This document shows, in pieces, positions 52,381-60,395 of a stretch of 64,000 bases of DNA. Numbering within the stretch: position 1 is the stretch's first letter; every line of letters begins with the position of its first letter. The stretch comes from Raoultibacter massiliensis (lineage in GTDB: Bacteria > Actinomycetota > Coriobacteriia > Coriobacteriales > Eggerthellaceae). The notes below the pieces were generated by a model that did not search any database, had not been told where the DNA came from, and saw nothing but the letters and a program-made list of their open reading frames with translations. The DNA is taken from NCBI RefSeq assembly GCF_900199545.1, contig NZ_LT962671.1, forward strand, positions 1,858,964 through 1,922,963, in the 5' to 3' direction. The translations under genes and the position numbers were made by a program.

Positions 52381-53097
52381 TTATTGTACCGTGGTTCCGA
52401 CGTTTTCGCCTTTGAGAGCTTTGGCGATGTTACCGGGAACCGTCAAATCGAACACGATCATGGGAAGATCATTGTCCATGCACAGCGAAGTCGCCGTCGA
52501 ATCCATGACGTTGAGACCCATGGACAAGACATCGAGGTAGCTGATCTTGTCGAATTTCCTGGCATCGGGGTTGGTGCGCGGATCGCTGTCATACACGCCG
52601 TCGACCTTGGTTGCCTTGAGCAGGCACTCGGCATCGATCTCGCATGCGCGCAGCGCCGCGGTCGTGTCGGTGGTGAAGTACGGATTGCCCGTGCCGGCAG
52701 CCAGGATGACCACACGCCCCTTTTCGAGGTGGCGGATTGCCCGGCGACGGATGTAGGGCTCGGATACTTCCTGCATGTTGATGGCGCTCTGCACGCGCGA
52801 ATAGACCCCGTGGCGCTCGAAGGCGTCCTGCAGAGCAAGCGCGTTCATGACGGTCGCGAGCATGCCGATGTAATCGGCCTGGGCGCGCTCCATACCCTCG
52901 GCGCTTGCCGCCATGCCGCGGAAGATGTTGCCGCCGCCAACGACTACGGCCAGTTCGACGCCGTCTTTCACGATGTCTTTGATTTGCACGGCCAGGTCTT
53001 CGACGACCTTCGGATCGATGCCGTACCCCGCATCGCCCGCCAAAGCCTCGCCGGACAGTTTGAGAAGGACGCGCTTGTACTTGTAGCCCTCAGACAT
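52381..53097 (-). CDS. pyrH: UMP kinase
   Basis: A 238-residue amino-acid-kinase-fold enzyme that phosphorylates UMP. Seen: [72 protein letters not shown]. It is the first gene of the pyrH-frr-uppS-cdsA-dxr run. The usual upstream rpsB-tsf pair is absent; an htrA gene lies there instead. The 370 bases upstream hold the promoter region and the htrA terminator. Confidence 0.96.
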   Translation of the reverse strand: MSEGYKYKRVLLKLSGEALAGDAGYGIDPKVVEDLAVQIKDIVKDGVELAVVVGGGNIFRGMAASAEGMERAQADYIGMLATVMNALALQDAFERHGVYSRVQSAINMQEVSEPYIRRRAIRHLEKGRVVILAAGTGNPYFTTDTTAALRACEIDAECLLKATKVDGVYDSDPRTNPDARKFDKISYLDVLSMGLNVMDSTATSLCMDNDLPMIVFDLTVPGNIAKALKGENVGTTVQ

Positions 53098-53416
53098 TCA
53101 TCGACCTTTCTATCGCATCGTTTATGAAAGCGCCGAGATCGCCGCAGACGCAAGGCCGCGCGCACGATCCGAGCATGTATTCGCCGCGACTATAGTAACC
53201 GAAAAGTCACGCATCCGCTGCGTTTTGCAGGTGGGCGCTATCGCATTTCACGTAATGAGCAGACGGGTTCGACCGCTGTCCGCCTGCCTGCCCGCCGCGC
53301 ATGCGCCAGCGCCAAAACCTACCGGCGCAACGCCCGCCCGCAGGAAGGGCGCCCGTCGCGAAACCTTTCGCAACAGACGCTTCGCCGGCGCGGCCAACGC
53401 GTGCGACACGCAAAAA

Positions 53417-53440
53417 AGACGGGTCCCGAAGGACCCGTCT
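53417..53440 (-). terminator. Terminator of htrA
   Basis: AGACGGGTCC and GGACCCGTCT pair across a tetraloop (TTCG on the minus strand), followed on the minus strand by six T. It lies 28 bases after the htrA stop. Confidence 0.85.
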
Positions 53441-53467
53441 GCGAGGTTGCCGATGAGGGCGTTTCGC

Positions 53468-54934
53468 CTACGAGGCGTAGCCGTCGCTTCCATAGCCGTT
53501 CCCGCCGTAATTGCGCAGGAGGTCCTCGATCGAACCGCCGCTTTGGCTTTGCTGCTGCGTGGCAGCCTGCGTGCTTTCATCGGAACCGAGCGTCACTTCC
53601 AGCGTTTCAGTCTGGCCGTTGCGGTTGATCTCGACTTCCGCCTTGTCACCGGGGTTCAGCGCACGGATCTGAAGCATGAGCTCGTCAGCCGAAGTGATGG
53701 TCGTGCCGTTGAACTTGGTGATGATATCGCCAACTTCGATGCCGGCCTCGGCAGCGCCGCTGCCTTCGCTCACGTTGGCCACATAGGCGCCTTCGTTAAC
53801 TGCAAGGCCGTAGCGCTTGGCGATCTGCTCGTTCACCGTCGAAAGGGATACGCCGAGCTGAGCATGGGTCGGGGTCTTGCCGTCGATGATCTGCTGCGCG
53901 ATGTTCACCGCGTAGTTGACCGGAATCGCGAATCCGACACCCGAGTAGTTGCCCGAATACGAGGTGATCAGCGTGTTGATGCCGATAAGCTTGCCGTTTG
54001 CGTCGACGAGGGCGCCGCCCGAGTTACCGGGGTTGATGGCCGCATCGGTCTGGATGAGGTTCGCATAGATCATCGTGGAGCCGTCGGTCTGCGAGTTCAT
54101 GATCTGCGAGCGGCTGGTCGCCGAAACGATGCCGGTCGCAACCGATTGCTCGAGGCCGAAGGGGCTGCCGATGGTCATAACCCATTCGCCGATGATCAGG
54201 TCGGAAGAATCGCCGATCTCGATCGGGGTCAGGCCCGAGGCGTTCTGCGCCTTGAGGACCGCGAGGTCGGAGCTCGGATCGGTGCCGACTACCTCGGCAT
54301 CGTACTGCTCGCCCTCGATGGTCACCTTGTACGCTTCGCCGCCTTCGACAACATGGTAGTTGGTGATGATGTAGCCGTCCTCCGACAAAACGACGCCGCT
54401 GCCGAGCGAGGACTGCGTAAGCGAACTCGAATCGGAATCGGCACCCATGCCGTAGCCGTACATGCCGCCAGCGGACTGGCTGGTGTACACGTCGATGGCG
54501 ACAACCGAAGGCAACGCCTTCTGGGCAACCGCCTCGGCAAGCGTCGCATCGTCGTCAGCTGCGTTGATGTTGGAGTTTCCGGTGGATCCGATAACGGTCG
54601 ACGATCCCGAATCGCCCGAATCTCCGCTTCCGCTCATCGCATTGTAGATGCCGAAGCCCGACAGCGCGATGACGCACGCGAGGGCCGCGCCCGCAAATGC
54701 GAGCAAAAACGTCTTGGGGCCGCTCGACTTCTCAGCCGGCGCTGCCGGCTGAGCCGAAGGAGCCTGGTAGGCGGGCTGCTGGTAGTAGGCCTGCTGCGAA
54801 TGCTGCGCATGATGTGCAGTCGGCTGGCCAGGTTGGGTCGGCTGGCCAGGTTGGGCCGGCTGAGCCGGTGCAGAGTACTGGCTATCGCCCTGGGGCGGCG
54901 GAACCGGAGCGCCGGTCCCATTCGTGTTGGTCAT
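53468..54934 (-). CDS. HtrA/DegP-type membrane-anchored serine protease
   Basis: A 488-residue protease; GAGGAG precedes the ATG at 54934. The first 70 residues are a Pro/Gln-rich cytoplasmic tail with PGQPTQPGQPT repeats, then one membrane helix (about 72-95). The trypsin-like domain holds the triad: His in TNYHVVEGG, Asp in SSDLAVLKAQ, Ser in GNSGGALVD. A PDZ domain follows (VANVSEGSGAAEAGIEVGDII) and a Gln/Ser/Gly-rich tail. It degrades or refolds damaged proteins outside the membrane. It is a single gene. Confidence 0.94.
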   Translation of the reverse strand: MTNTNGTGAPVPPPQGDSQYSAPAQPAQPGQPTQPGQPTAHHAQHSQQAYYQQPAYQAPSAQPAAPAEKSSGPKTFLLAFAGAALACVIALSGFGIYNAMSGSGDSGDSGSSTVIGSTGNSNINAADDDATLAEAVAQKALPSVVAIDVYTSQSAGGMYGYGMGADSDSSSLTQSSLGSGVVLSEDGYIITNYHVVEGGEAYKVTIEGEQYDAEVVGTDPSSDLAVLKAQNASGLTPIEIGDSSDLIIGEWVMTIGSPFGLEQSVATGIVSATSRSQIMNSQTDGSTMIYANLIQTDAAINPGNSGGALVDANGKLIGINTLITSYSGNYSGVGFAIPVNYAVNIAQQIIDGKTPTHAQLGVSLSTVNEQIAKRYGLAVNEGAYVANVSEGSGAAEAGIEVGDIITKFNGTTITSADELMLQIRALNPGDKAEVEINRNGQTETLEVTLGSDESTQAATQQQSQSGGSIEDLLRNYGGNGYGSDGYAS

Positions 54935-55348
54935 TGCTTTCACTCTCCTCTGGTGTGGTAAATACATGCAGTGCCATTTGTGATGACGTCACCTTACCAC
55001 CGCTTTTTCCCGCTCAACCCACACGCAACCAATCCGTCATCGTCGTGTCATGGAATTACATCAGATGGAGTACATCCCCGGTATGAGGCCTTGACCTCGG
55101 AATTGTATGAGCTTATATTGCATCGCCTGATGAACGTATGCATGCGGCGGGAAAACCCCGCCGTGCGCTTTCGCCCGCCCCACGGCGCCCTTCGCGGTGA
55201 TTTTCCGATGAACGGACAGGCGCTACCCGAAACAACCCGTTATCATTGGTTCGACGCTCGGTCCGCGCCCCGCGTAAGAGCGCGGCCCGAAGCCATGCGA
55301 CGATCGGATCCGATCGCCCTGACTGCAGACGCCGATAAGGGGATTTGA

Positions 55349-55870
55349 GTGATCATGGCAACACAGACGCAACCGACGACGGCCGAACGGATGAAAAAGC
55401 TCTACGTGCGCGTGCTTCTTCGCATGCTGCCCTTCCTTGTGAACAACATGCGCTACGTGTCGCGAAAGGTTCAGGCCGAAATCGATTACCTCGACGCGGG
55501 GTACACGTTCATGCTCGACGTGATGGGCGCCGACCTTTGCTGCATCTGCCGCAAAACCGAGAAGGGAACGTTTCGGCGCGTGCCGAAACAGGAAGTCGCA
55601 ACCGATGTCGAACCGGGAAGCGGCCTTCCGAGCTCGCGCAACGATGCCGTCACCGTCGACTACGTAATCGCATTCCGCTCGCTCGACTACGCCTTCCAGT
55701 GCTTCTCGGGCGGCGAATCGCTTCAAGACGCGCTCGCCGAACGGGCGTTCACCACACGCGGGCCCAACAACACCGGCGTCTCGCTTACCTATATGTTCAC
55801 GGCGCTCCTCCGCTCGTTCTTCTTCTGGCGCCGCGCCTATCGAAACCAATCCGTTGCAAGCACCCACTAG
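55349..55870 (+). CDS. Unknown 173-residue protein of the alcohol/aldehyde operon
   Basis: I do not recognise this protein. The GTG at 55349 follows AAGGGGA by five bases; ATG at 55355 is the alternative. It has an amphipathic N-terminal helix (ERMKKLYVRVLLRMLPFLVNNM), a Cys-rich stretch DLCCICRKTEKG that could bind metal, and an aromatic helix near the C-terminus (FTALLRSFFFWRRAY). Its pairing with two dehydrogenases (nine-base gap to the next) suggests a cofactor, assembly or carrier role. The 414 bases upstream (54935-55348) hold the divergent htrA promoter and nothing else I can support. Confidence 0.7.
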   Translation: MIMATQTQPTTAERMKKLYVRVLLRMLPFLVNNMRYVSRKVQAEIDYLDAGYTFMLDVMGADLCCICRKTEKGTFRRVPKQEVATDVEPGSGLPSSRNDAVTVDYVIAFRSLDYAFQCFSGGESLQDALAERAFTTRGPNNTGVSLTYMFTALLRSFFFWRRAYRNQSVASTH

Positions 55871-55879
55871 GAGGTAACC

Positions 55880-57055
55880 GTGAAAGGGTTCGAGTATTCC
55901 TGTCCCACTAAAATCGTCTGCGGCAAAGGATCGCTGGCGAAGATCGCCGATGAGCTGCATGGCCAGGGAATCGCCAAACCGCTCGTCATGACCGATCAAG
56001 GTCTCGTGAAGCTCGGAGTTGCCGACAACCTGTTCAAAGAGCTTTCGTCTGCGGGCGTTCCCTACGAGGTGTACGACAGCGTACCGCCCGATTCGTCGAT
56101 GAACGTGGTAAACGAAGTCGCCGCACTCTATACCGAAAAGGGCTGCGACGGATTCATCGCGCTCGGCGGCGGCTCGGTCATCGACACCGCCAAAGGCGCA
56201 GCGGCTTCGCTTTCCGCACAGGGCGTCGACTTCTCAACGCTGCAGGGTTCTGAGATTCTCCAAAACGACCTGCCTCCCTTCATCGCTATCCCGACCACTG
56301 CGGGCACCGGCAGCGAAGTCACCCTCGTGGCCGTTGTCGCCGACACCGAAAAGCACGTCAAGCTCTCGTTCACATCGTACAAGCTGGTTCCCCACGTTGC
56401 CATACTCGACCCCGTGCTCACAAGCTCGCTTCCGCCGAAGCTTACCGCCACAACTGGAATGGACGCGCTCACACATGCGATCGAGGCCTATACCTCCATC
56501 CAGAAGAATCCCGTGAGCGACGCATTCGCGCGTTGTGCAATCGCGCTTATCGCCGATAACCTGTACACGGCTTGCGCCGACGGAAAAAACGCCGACGCCC
56601 GCACGTCGCTCGCACTTGGCAGCCTCATGGCGGGAGCCTCGTTCTCGAACGCCATGGTGGGCATCGTGCATGCCATCGGACACTCGCTCGGCGGACTCGC
56701 GCACATTCCCCACGGCCAGGCGATGATGTTGCTTCTGCCCCATTGCGTCGATTACAACATCTCGCAGGGATTTCATGCCGGAATGTACGGCGAACTGCTC
56801 CGCGACCTCGATGAGGCGTGCTACATCGCCTCGGAACCCGACAACCGCGACATGGTGTTCGCCCGCAAGCTCCATGAGATGAACGAACGGTTCCACACCG
56901 AATACGGCGTGCCCATCAAACTGCGCGACCTCGGCGTCGAGCCCGAACAGTTCGAAGCGATCGCCAAACAGGCGCGCTACGACGGTGCGGCCCTGTATAA
57001 CGACAGCGAGATCACGATCGACGTGGCTATGGGCATTCTCAACGCCGCGTACTAG
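55880..57055 (+). CDS. Iron-containing (group III) alcohol dehydrogenase
   Basis: A 391-residue Fe-ADH with GTG start right after AGGAGG. The NAD-binding GGGSVIDTAKG, the PTTAGTGSE block, and the metal ligands in MDALTHAIEAY, HAIGHSLGGLAHIPHGQ are all present. It interconverts alcohols and aldehydes in the cytoplasm. It is translated nine bases before the aldehyde dehydrogenase, so the two may run a two-step alcohol-to-acid (or reverse) pathway. Confidence 0.95.
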   Translation: MKGFEYSCPTKIVCGKGSLAKIADELHGQGIAKPLVMTDQGLVKLGVADNLFKELSSAGVPYEVYDSVPPDSSMNVVNEVAALYTEKGCDGFIALGGGSVIDTAKGAAASLSAQGVDFSTLQGSEILQNDLPPFIAIPTTAGTGSEVTLVAVVADTEKHVKLSFTSYKLVPHVAILDPVLTSSLPPKLTATTGMDALTHAIEAYTSIQKNPVSDAFARCAIALIADNLYTACADGKNADARTSLALGSLMAGASFSNAMVGIVHAIGHSLGGLAHIPHGQAMMLLLPHCVDYNISQGFHAGMYGELLRDLDEACYIASEPDNRDMVFARKLHEMNERFHTEYGVPIKLRDLGVEPEQFEAIAKQARYDGAALYNDSEITIDVAMGILNAAY

Positions 57056-57064
57056 GAGGAGACG

Positions 57065-58474
57065 ATGGGACAGCAACCGCAATTCGAAAGCGTCGCGGAC
57101 GTTGAGGCGCAGGCACGGAAAATGCGCGATTTCTTCACCGCGGGCAAGACGTTGCCCGTCGAACACCGGCGTCAAGCACTCACGCAGCTCAAAGCGTACC
57201 TCAAAGCAAACGAGGAACGAATACTCGATGCGCTGCAAGACGATCTGGGCAAAGCCCACTTCGAGGGCTACGCGACCGAACTCGGGTTGGTCTACGACGA
57301 GATCAACATATGCCTCAAGCACCTCAACAGCTGGTCGAAGCCCCGTCGCGTCGCAACGCCCATCGTGCATTTCCATTCGACGTCGAAAGTATATCCGAGC
57401 CCCTTGGGCGTCGTGCTCGTGCTCTCGCCCTGGAACTACCCTGTTCAGCTTGCGCTCGTGCCGATGGTCGATGCCATCGCTGCCGGCAACTGCGTGGCGC
57501 TCAAACCGTCACGCACGTCGAAGGCAACGAGCCAGCTTCTGATTGAGATACTCGCCTCCGTGTTCCCTCCTGAATTCGTATGCGGCTTTCCCGGATCGGG
57601 CAGCATGAACGATTGGCTGCTCGAAGCGCGCTGGGATCAGATCTTCTTCACCGGCAGCCCGAACGTCGGCCACACCATCATGGAGGCGGCCGCCAAGCAT
57701 CTTACGCCCGTCGTGCTCGAGCTCGGCGGCAAAAGCCCTTGCATCGTCGACAAAACCGCCAACATCAAGCGAGCAGCGCAGCGTATCGCATGGGGCAAGG
57801 GCATCAACACCGGCCAGACCTGCGTAGCGCCCGACTACTTCCTCGTGCACGAAGATGTCGTCGACGAGCTCGTGGCAAAGCTCGACGCATGCTTCCATCA
57901 GTATTACAGCGAAAACATTCTCGCCTGCGATGAATGGCCGCGCATGATAAACCGCCATCACTTCGATCGCGTCATGAGCCTCATCGAGAACCGCAACCCG
58001 AACGCAACCGTCGCGTTTGGCGGGCACGGCGATGCGGAAACGCTCAAGATCGAACCCACGTGCCTGCGGGGCGTAACGCTCGACGATCCGGTCATGGGCG
58101 AAGAGATATTCGGACCCGTGCTGCCCGTGCTTACCTACAAAACGCTCGACGAGGCGTTCGGCATTATCCGCACGTTCGAGAAGCCGCTTGCCACCTACGT
58201 GTTCTCCGACGACAAAGACATCCAGCAACGCGTGATCCGCGAACTGCCCTTCGGCGGCGCGACCGTCAACGATGTGGTCATTCATCTCGCCAACAACCAC
58301 ATGGGCTTCGGCGGGGTCGGCAACTCGGGCATGGGCGCCTACCACGGCAAAGTCGGATTCGATTGTTTCACGCATTACAAATCAACGCTCAAGAAGGGCA
58401 CCTGGCTCGAGCTCCCCGTGCGCGTTCCCCCGTTCGGAGACAAGATCAAGCTTTTGCGCATGCTCATGAGGTAG
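57065..58474 (+). CDS. NAD(P)-dependent aldehyde dehydrogenase
   Basis: A 469-residue ALDH of the short class-3 type. Marks: LSPWNYPVQLALVPMVDAI, FTGSPNVGHTIMEAA, LELGGKSPCIV with the active Glu, and NTGQTCVAPDYFLV with the catalytic Cys. The C-terminus (ELPVRVPPFGDKIKLLRMLM) ends with an amphipathic helix that may touch the membrane. AGGAGGAG precedes the ATG. It is the last gene of the operon. Confidence 0.95.
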   Translation: MGQQPQFESVADVEAQARKMRDFFTAGKTLPVEHRRQALTQLKAYLKANEERILDALQDDLGKAHFEGYATELGLVYDEINICLKHLNSWSKPRRVATPIVHFHSTSKVYPSPLGVVLVLSPWNYPVQLALVPMVDAIAAGNCVALKPSRTSKATSQLLIEILASVFPPEFVCGFPGSGSMNDWLLEARWDQIFFTGSPNVGHTIMEAAAKHLTPVVLELGGKSPCIVDKTANIKRAAQRIAWGKGINTGQTCVAPDYFLVHEDVVDELVAKLDACFHQYYSENILACDEWPRMINRHHFDRVMSLIENRNPNATVAFGGHGDAETLKIEPTCLRGVTLDDPVMGEEIFGPVLPVLTYKTLDEAFGIIRTFEKPLATYVFSDDKDIQQRVIRELPFGGATVNDVVIHLANNHMGFGGVGNSGMGAYHGKVGFDCFTHYKSTLKKGTWLELPVRVPPFGDKIKLLRMLMR

Positions 58475-58656
58475 GGAGATGCGTGCTTCCGCTTAATCGC
58501 CTACATCGCAATCTGCATCGGAGTCGTGCTCGTCCAAGTCAGGCAAACCCGTCGAGGCTAATGCGACAGCGCTATGCTGGGGTTGAGGTTAAGCGCACCG
58601 AATCCGACCTGTCGGCAAAAGCAGTTTCGCGCAGAAGGCCAGCGCGGGAAAACCTA

Positions 58657-58977
58657 TCAATCCTCGAAAACATCGAATCCGAATTCGTCGACATCCTGCG
58701 TTTCATGGACAACGCGCCAAACCGTCAGCGTCTCGGCTGAGTAGGTGTAGTAGATCCAGTGCCTCTTGGCGAGCACCTTGCGATAGCCGCCCTGCTCAAG
58801 CGCATCATCGAATACAGGCTTGCCCGATTCCGGGAACATCGCAACCCTCTCGATTGCAGAAAAGATGGCATCGGCGGTTGCGCGAGCGGCAGATGGAGAT
58901 CCAAGCACCACCGCCTGATACGTTATCGTTCCGTCGATATCGATTTCCGCACGAAGGCGATACTCGATCTCACGCAT
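58657..58977 (-). CDS. RelE/ParE-family toxin
   Basis: A 106-residue protein with the ParE-like pattern SPSAARATADAIFSAIERVAMFPESG and RKVLAKRHWIYYTYSAETLTVWRVVH. The N-terminus (MREIEYRLRAEIDIDGTI) is unusual. Its start overlaps the antitoxin stop by eight bases. It should be an mRNA interferase or gyrase poison neutralised by the adjacent protein. Confidence 0.82.
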   Translation of the reverse strand: MREIEYRLRAEIDIDGTITYQAVVLGSPSAARATADAIFSAIERVAMFPESGKPVFDDALEQGGYRKVLAKRHWIYYTYSAETLTVWRVVHETQDVDEFGFDVFED

Positions 58978-59272
58978 CGCGCCGCTCGGCCGCCTCGATC
59001 AGCGTAGCGATACGCAACTTCATTTGATCATGGGCAATGGTTTGGGATACGTACTTCGCCTCGATTTCCGCTTCCCGCAGCTTCCGAACGGCCCGTTCGT
59101 GCTGCAAGCGATCTTCGTATGCGGAACTGTCGATGACGACCAGCGACGCAACGCCGTTTTTCGTCATAACAATAGGCTCGCGGGTTTCTTTCGCTTCGGC
59201 TTCGACCTCATTGAGCTTGGTCCGAAGATCGCTTATCGGACGAATGCTTGGCAAGGCGAACGGCAACGGCAT
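58970..59272 (-). CDS. Phd/YefM-family antitoxin
   Basis: A 100-residue protein; ATG 59272 follows AAGGGAG. The N-terminal half has the Phd pattern RPISDLRTKLNEVEAEAKETREPIVMTKNGVASLVVIDSSAYE that binds DNA and represses the operon; the C-terminal helix should wrap the toxin. It is the first gene of the pair. Confidence 0.88.
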   Translation of the reverse strand: MPLPFALPSIRPISDLRTKLNEVEAEAKETREPIVMTKNGVASLVVIDSSAYEDRLQHERAVRKLREAEIEAKYVSQTIAHDQMKLRIATLIEAAERRDA

Positions 59273-59321
59273 AACAGCTCCCTTCGGTGTCACTTATTTA
59301 TACACTAATTTGTAATAGGCA

Positions 59322-59362
59322 GCAAGGGCCGATCTCGCCTAACTCGCAAGATCGGCCCTTGC
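59322..59362 (-). terminator. Hairpin after the MerR gene
   Basis: A perfect 14-bp stem (59322-59335 with 59349-59362) lies ten bases after the MerR stop at 59373. There is no clear U-tract, so it may be a weak terminator or shield the 3' end. It also separates the antitoxin promoter. Confidence 0.55.
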
Positions 59363-59372
59363 GCGAAGATGC

Positions 59373-60182
59373 CTATTTCTTCTCGATCGGAACCTGCACC
59401 TCGGTCAGCCAGTCGGCTTCCTCGCTCTGGTTCCAGATGCCGTCGATGTAGCTTTCGCGCGGGCTCTCGACGATTCGATACCCGTTCTTCTCCACCCAAT
59501 CGAGCACGAACGCATACGCCTGCGGAAGATCGGCGTACGGTCCCTTGTGCATGATCGAAGCAACGCTCACCGGGTTCGTTTCGTGAAAGTAGATCCCATC
59601 CACCTCGGTGCCGTATGACGTGACGGCCTCGTTGTATTGGATGCTGATATCCTTTTCCTTGTATTCGCCATCGAGATACGTAATGAAGCAGTACTCGGGA
59701 TCGGCGCATTTCAAATCGGGGTTCGCCGATCTGACGGCACGGCCGATAGCCGGAATGACCTCGAAGTACGCCGTGTAGTCGGGAACGGTCAGTTCCTTCG
59801 TGTACACGATGCAGCTGGGAATATCTTTGATCGTTACCTGGTAGTCCATGAAAAACTCCTTGTCTTCGTTGTCCAAGATGAATGCAATGCGTGCGAGCCG
59901 TTCTTCGCGTTCGCGGAGCTCCCGGGCAACCTCGGCTTGTCTCCGCTCAAGGATACCGCGGATGCCGGCACCGTCGAACACGGCCGCAACCTCGTCAACC
60001 GAAAGACCTGCTTGACGTAGAGACTGGATGCGGTGCAGCTCGACAAGCTGCCGCGTCGTGTAGAGGCGATAGCCCGTCGACCGATCGACGGCCTCCGGGC
60101 GCAAAAGACCGATCCTGTCGTAGTAATGCAGCGTCTTCACCGTCGTCTTGCCCATCTTCGAGAAACTCCCTATGTAGAGCAT
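59373..60182 (-). CDS. MerR-family regulator with GyrI-like effector domain
   Basis: A 269-residue protein; AAGGAGG precedes ATG 60182. Residues 1-70 are the MerR helix-turn-helix (MGKTTVKTLHYYDRIGLLRPEAVDRSTGYRLYT in part), followed by a coiled-coil dimer helix and, from about 115, a GyrI/AraC-type small-molecule domain (YQVTIKDIPSCIVYT, ASIMHKGPYADLPQAYAFVLDWV). It resembles multidrug-sensing BmrR/TipA-like activators. It is divergent from a cytoplasmic molybdoenzyme, its possible target, and appears to control its own promoter. Confidence 0.9.
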   Translation of the reverse strand: MLYIGSFSKMGKTTVKTLHYYDRIGLLRPEAVDRSTGYRLYTTRQLVELHRIQSLRQAGLSVDEVAAVFDGAGIRGILERRQAEVARELREREERLARIAFILDNEDKEFFMDYQVTIKDIPSCIVYTKELTVPDYTAYFEVIPAIGRAVRSANPDLKCADPEYCFITYLDGEYKEKDISIQYNEAVTSYGTEVDGIYFHETNPVSVASIMHKGPYADLPQAYAFVLDWVEKNGYRIVESPRESYIDGIWNQSEEADWLTEVQVPIEKK

Positions 60183-60204
60183 GTCCTCACCTCCTTCGCA
60201 TTGC

Positions 60205-60235
60205 ATTCAACCGTCTCCCCCAAGAGGAGGGTCAA
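60205..60235 (-). promoter_or_regulatory. MerR-type promoter of the MerR gene
   Basis: On the minus strand TTGACC (60230-60235) and TTGAAT (60205-60210) are 19 bases apart. The spacer contains the imperfect dyad CTCCTCTTGGGGGAG. This geometry matches autoregulated MerR promoters; the leader before the ATG at 60182 would be short. Confidence 0.7.
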
Positions 60236-60395
60236 GAAGTTTTTTGCATTTTCGCACAGTTTTCCACCGGCTACGGGCGCAATCGCAAGAAGGCTTCGGT
60301 GGATCAGAGGCGCAGAAACGCCCCAAAGCCCTATCCGAAACACCCCGAAAGAGGTACCATACCCGAAAGACGAGCGGCACGGGAAGAAGGTTCTC

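Noticed and set aside
53225..54961. 578-codon plus-strand open frame
   Set aside because: It mirrors htrA on the other strand; the htrA catalytic triad and PDZ domain establish the real gene.
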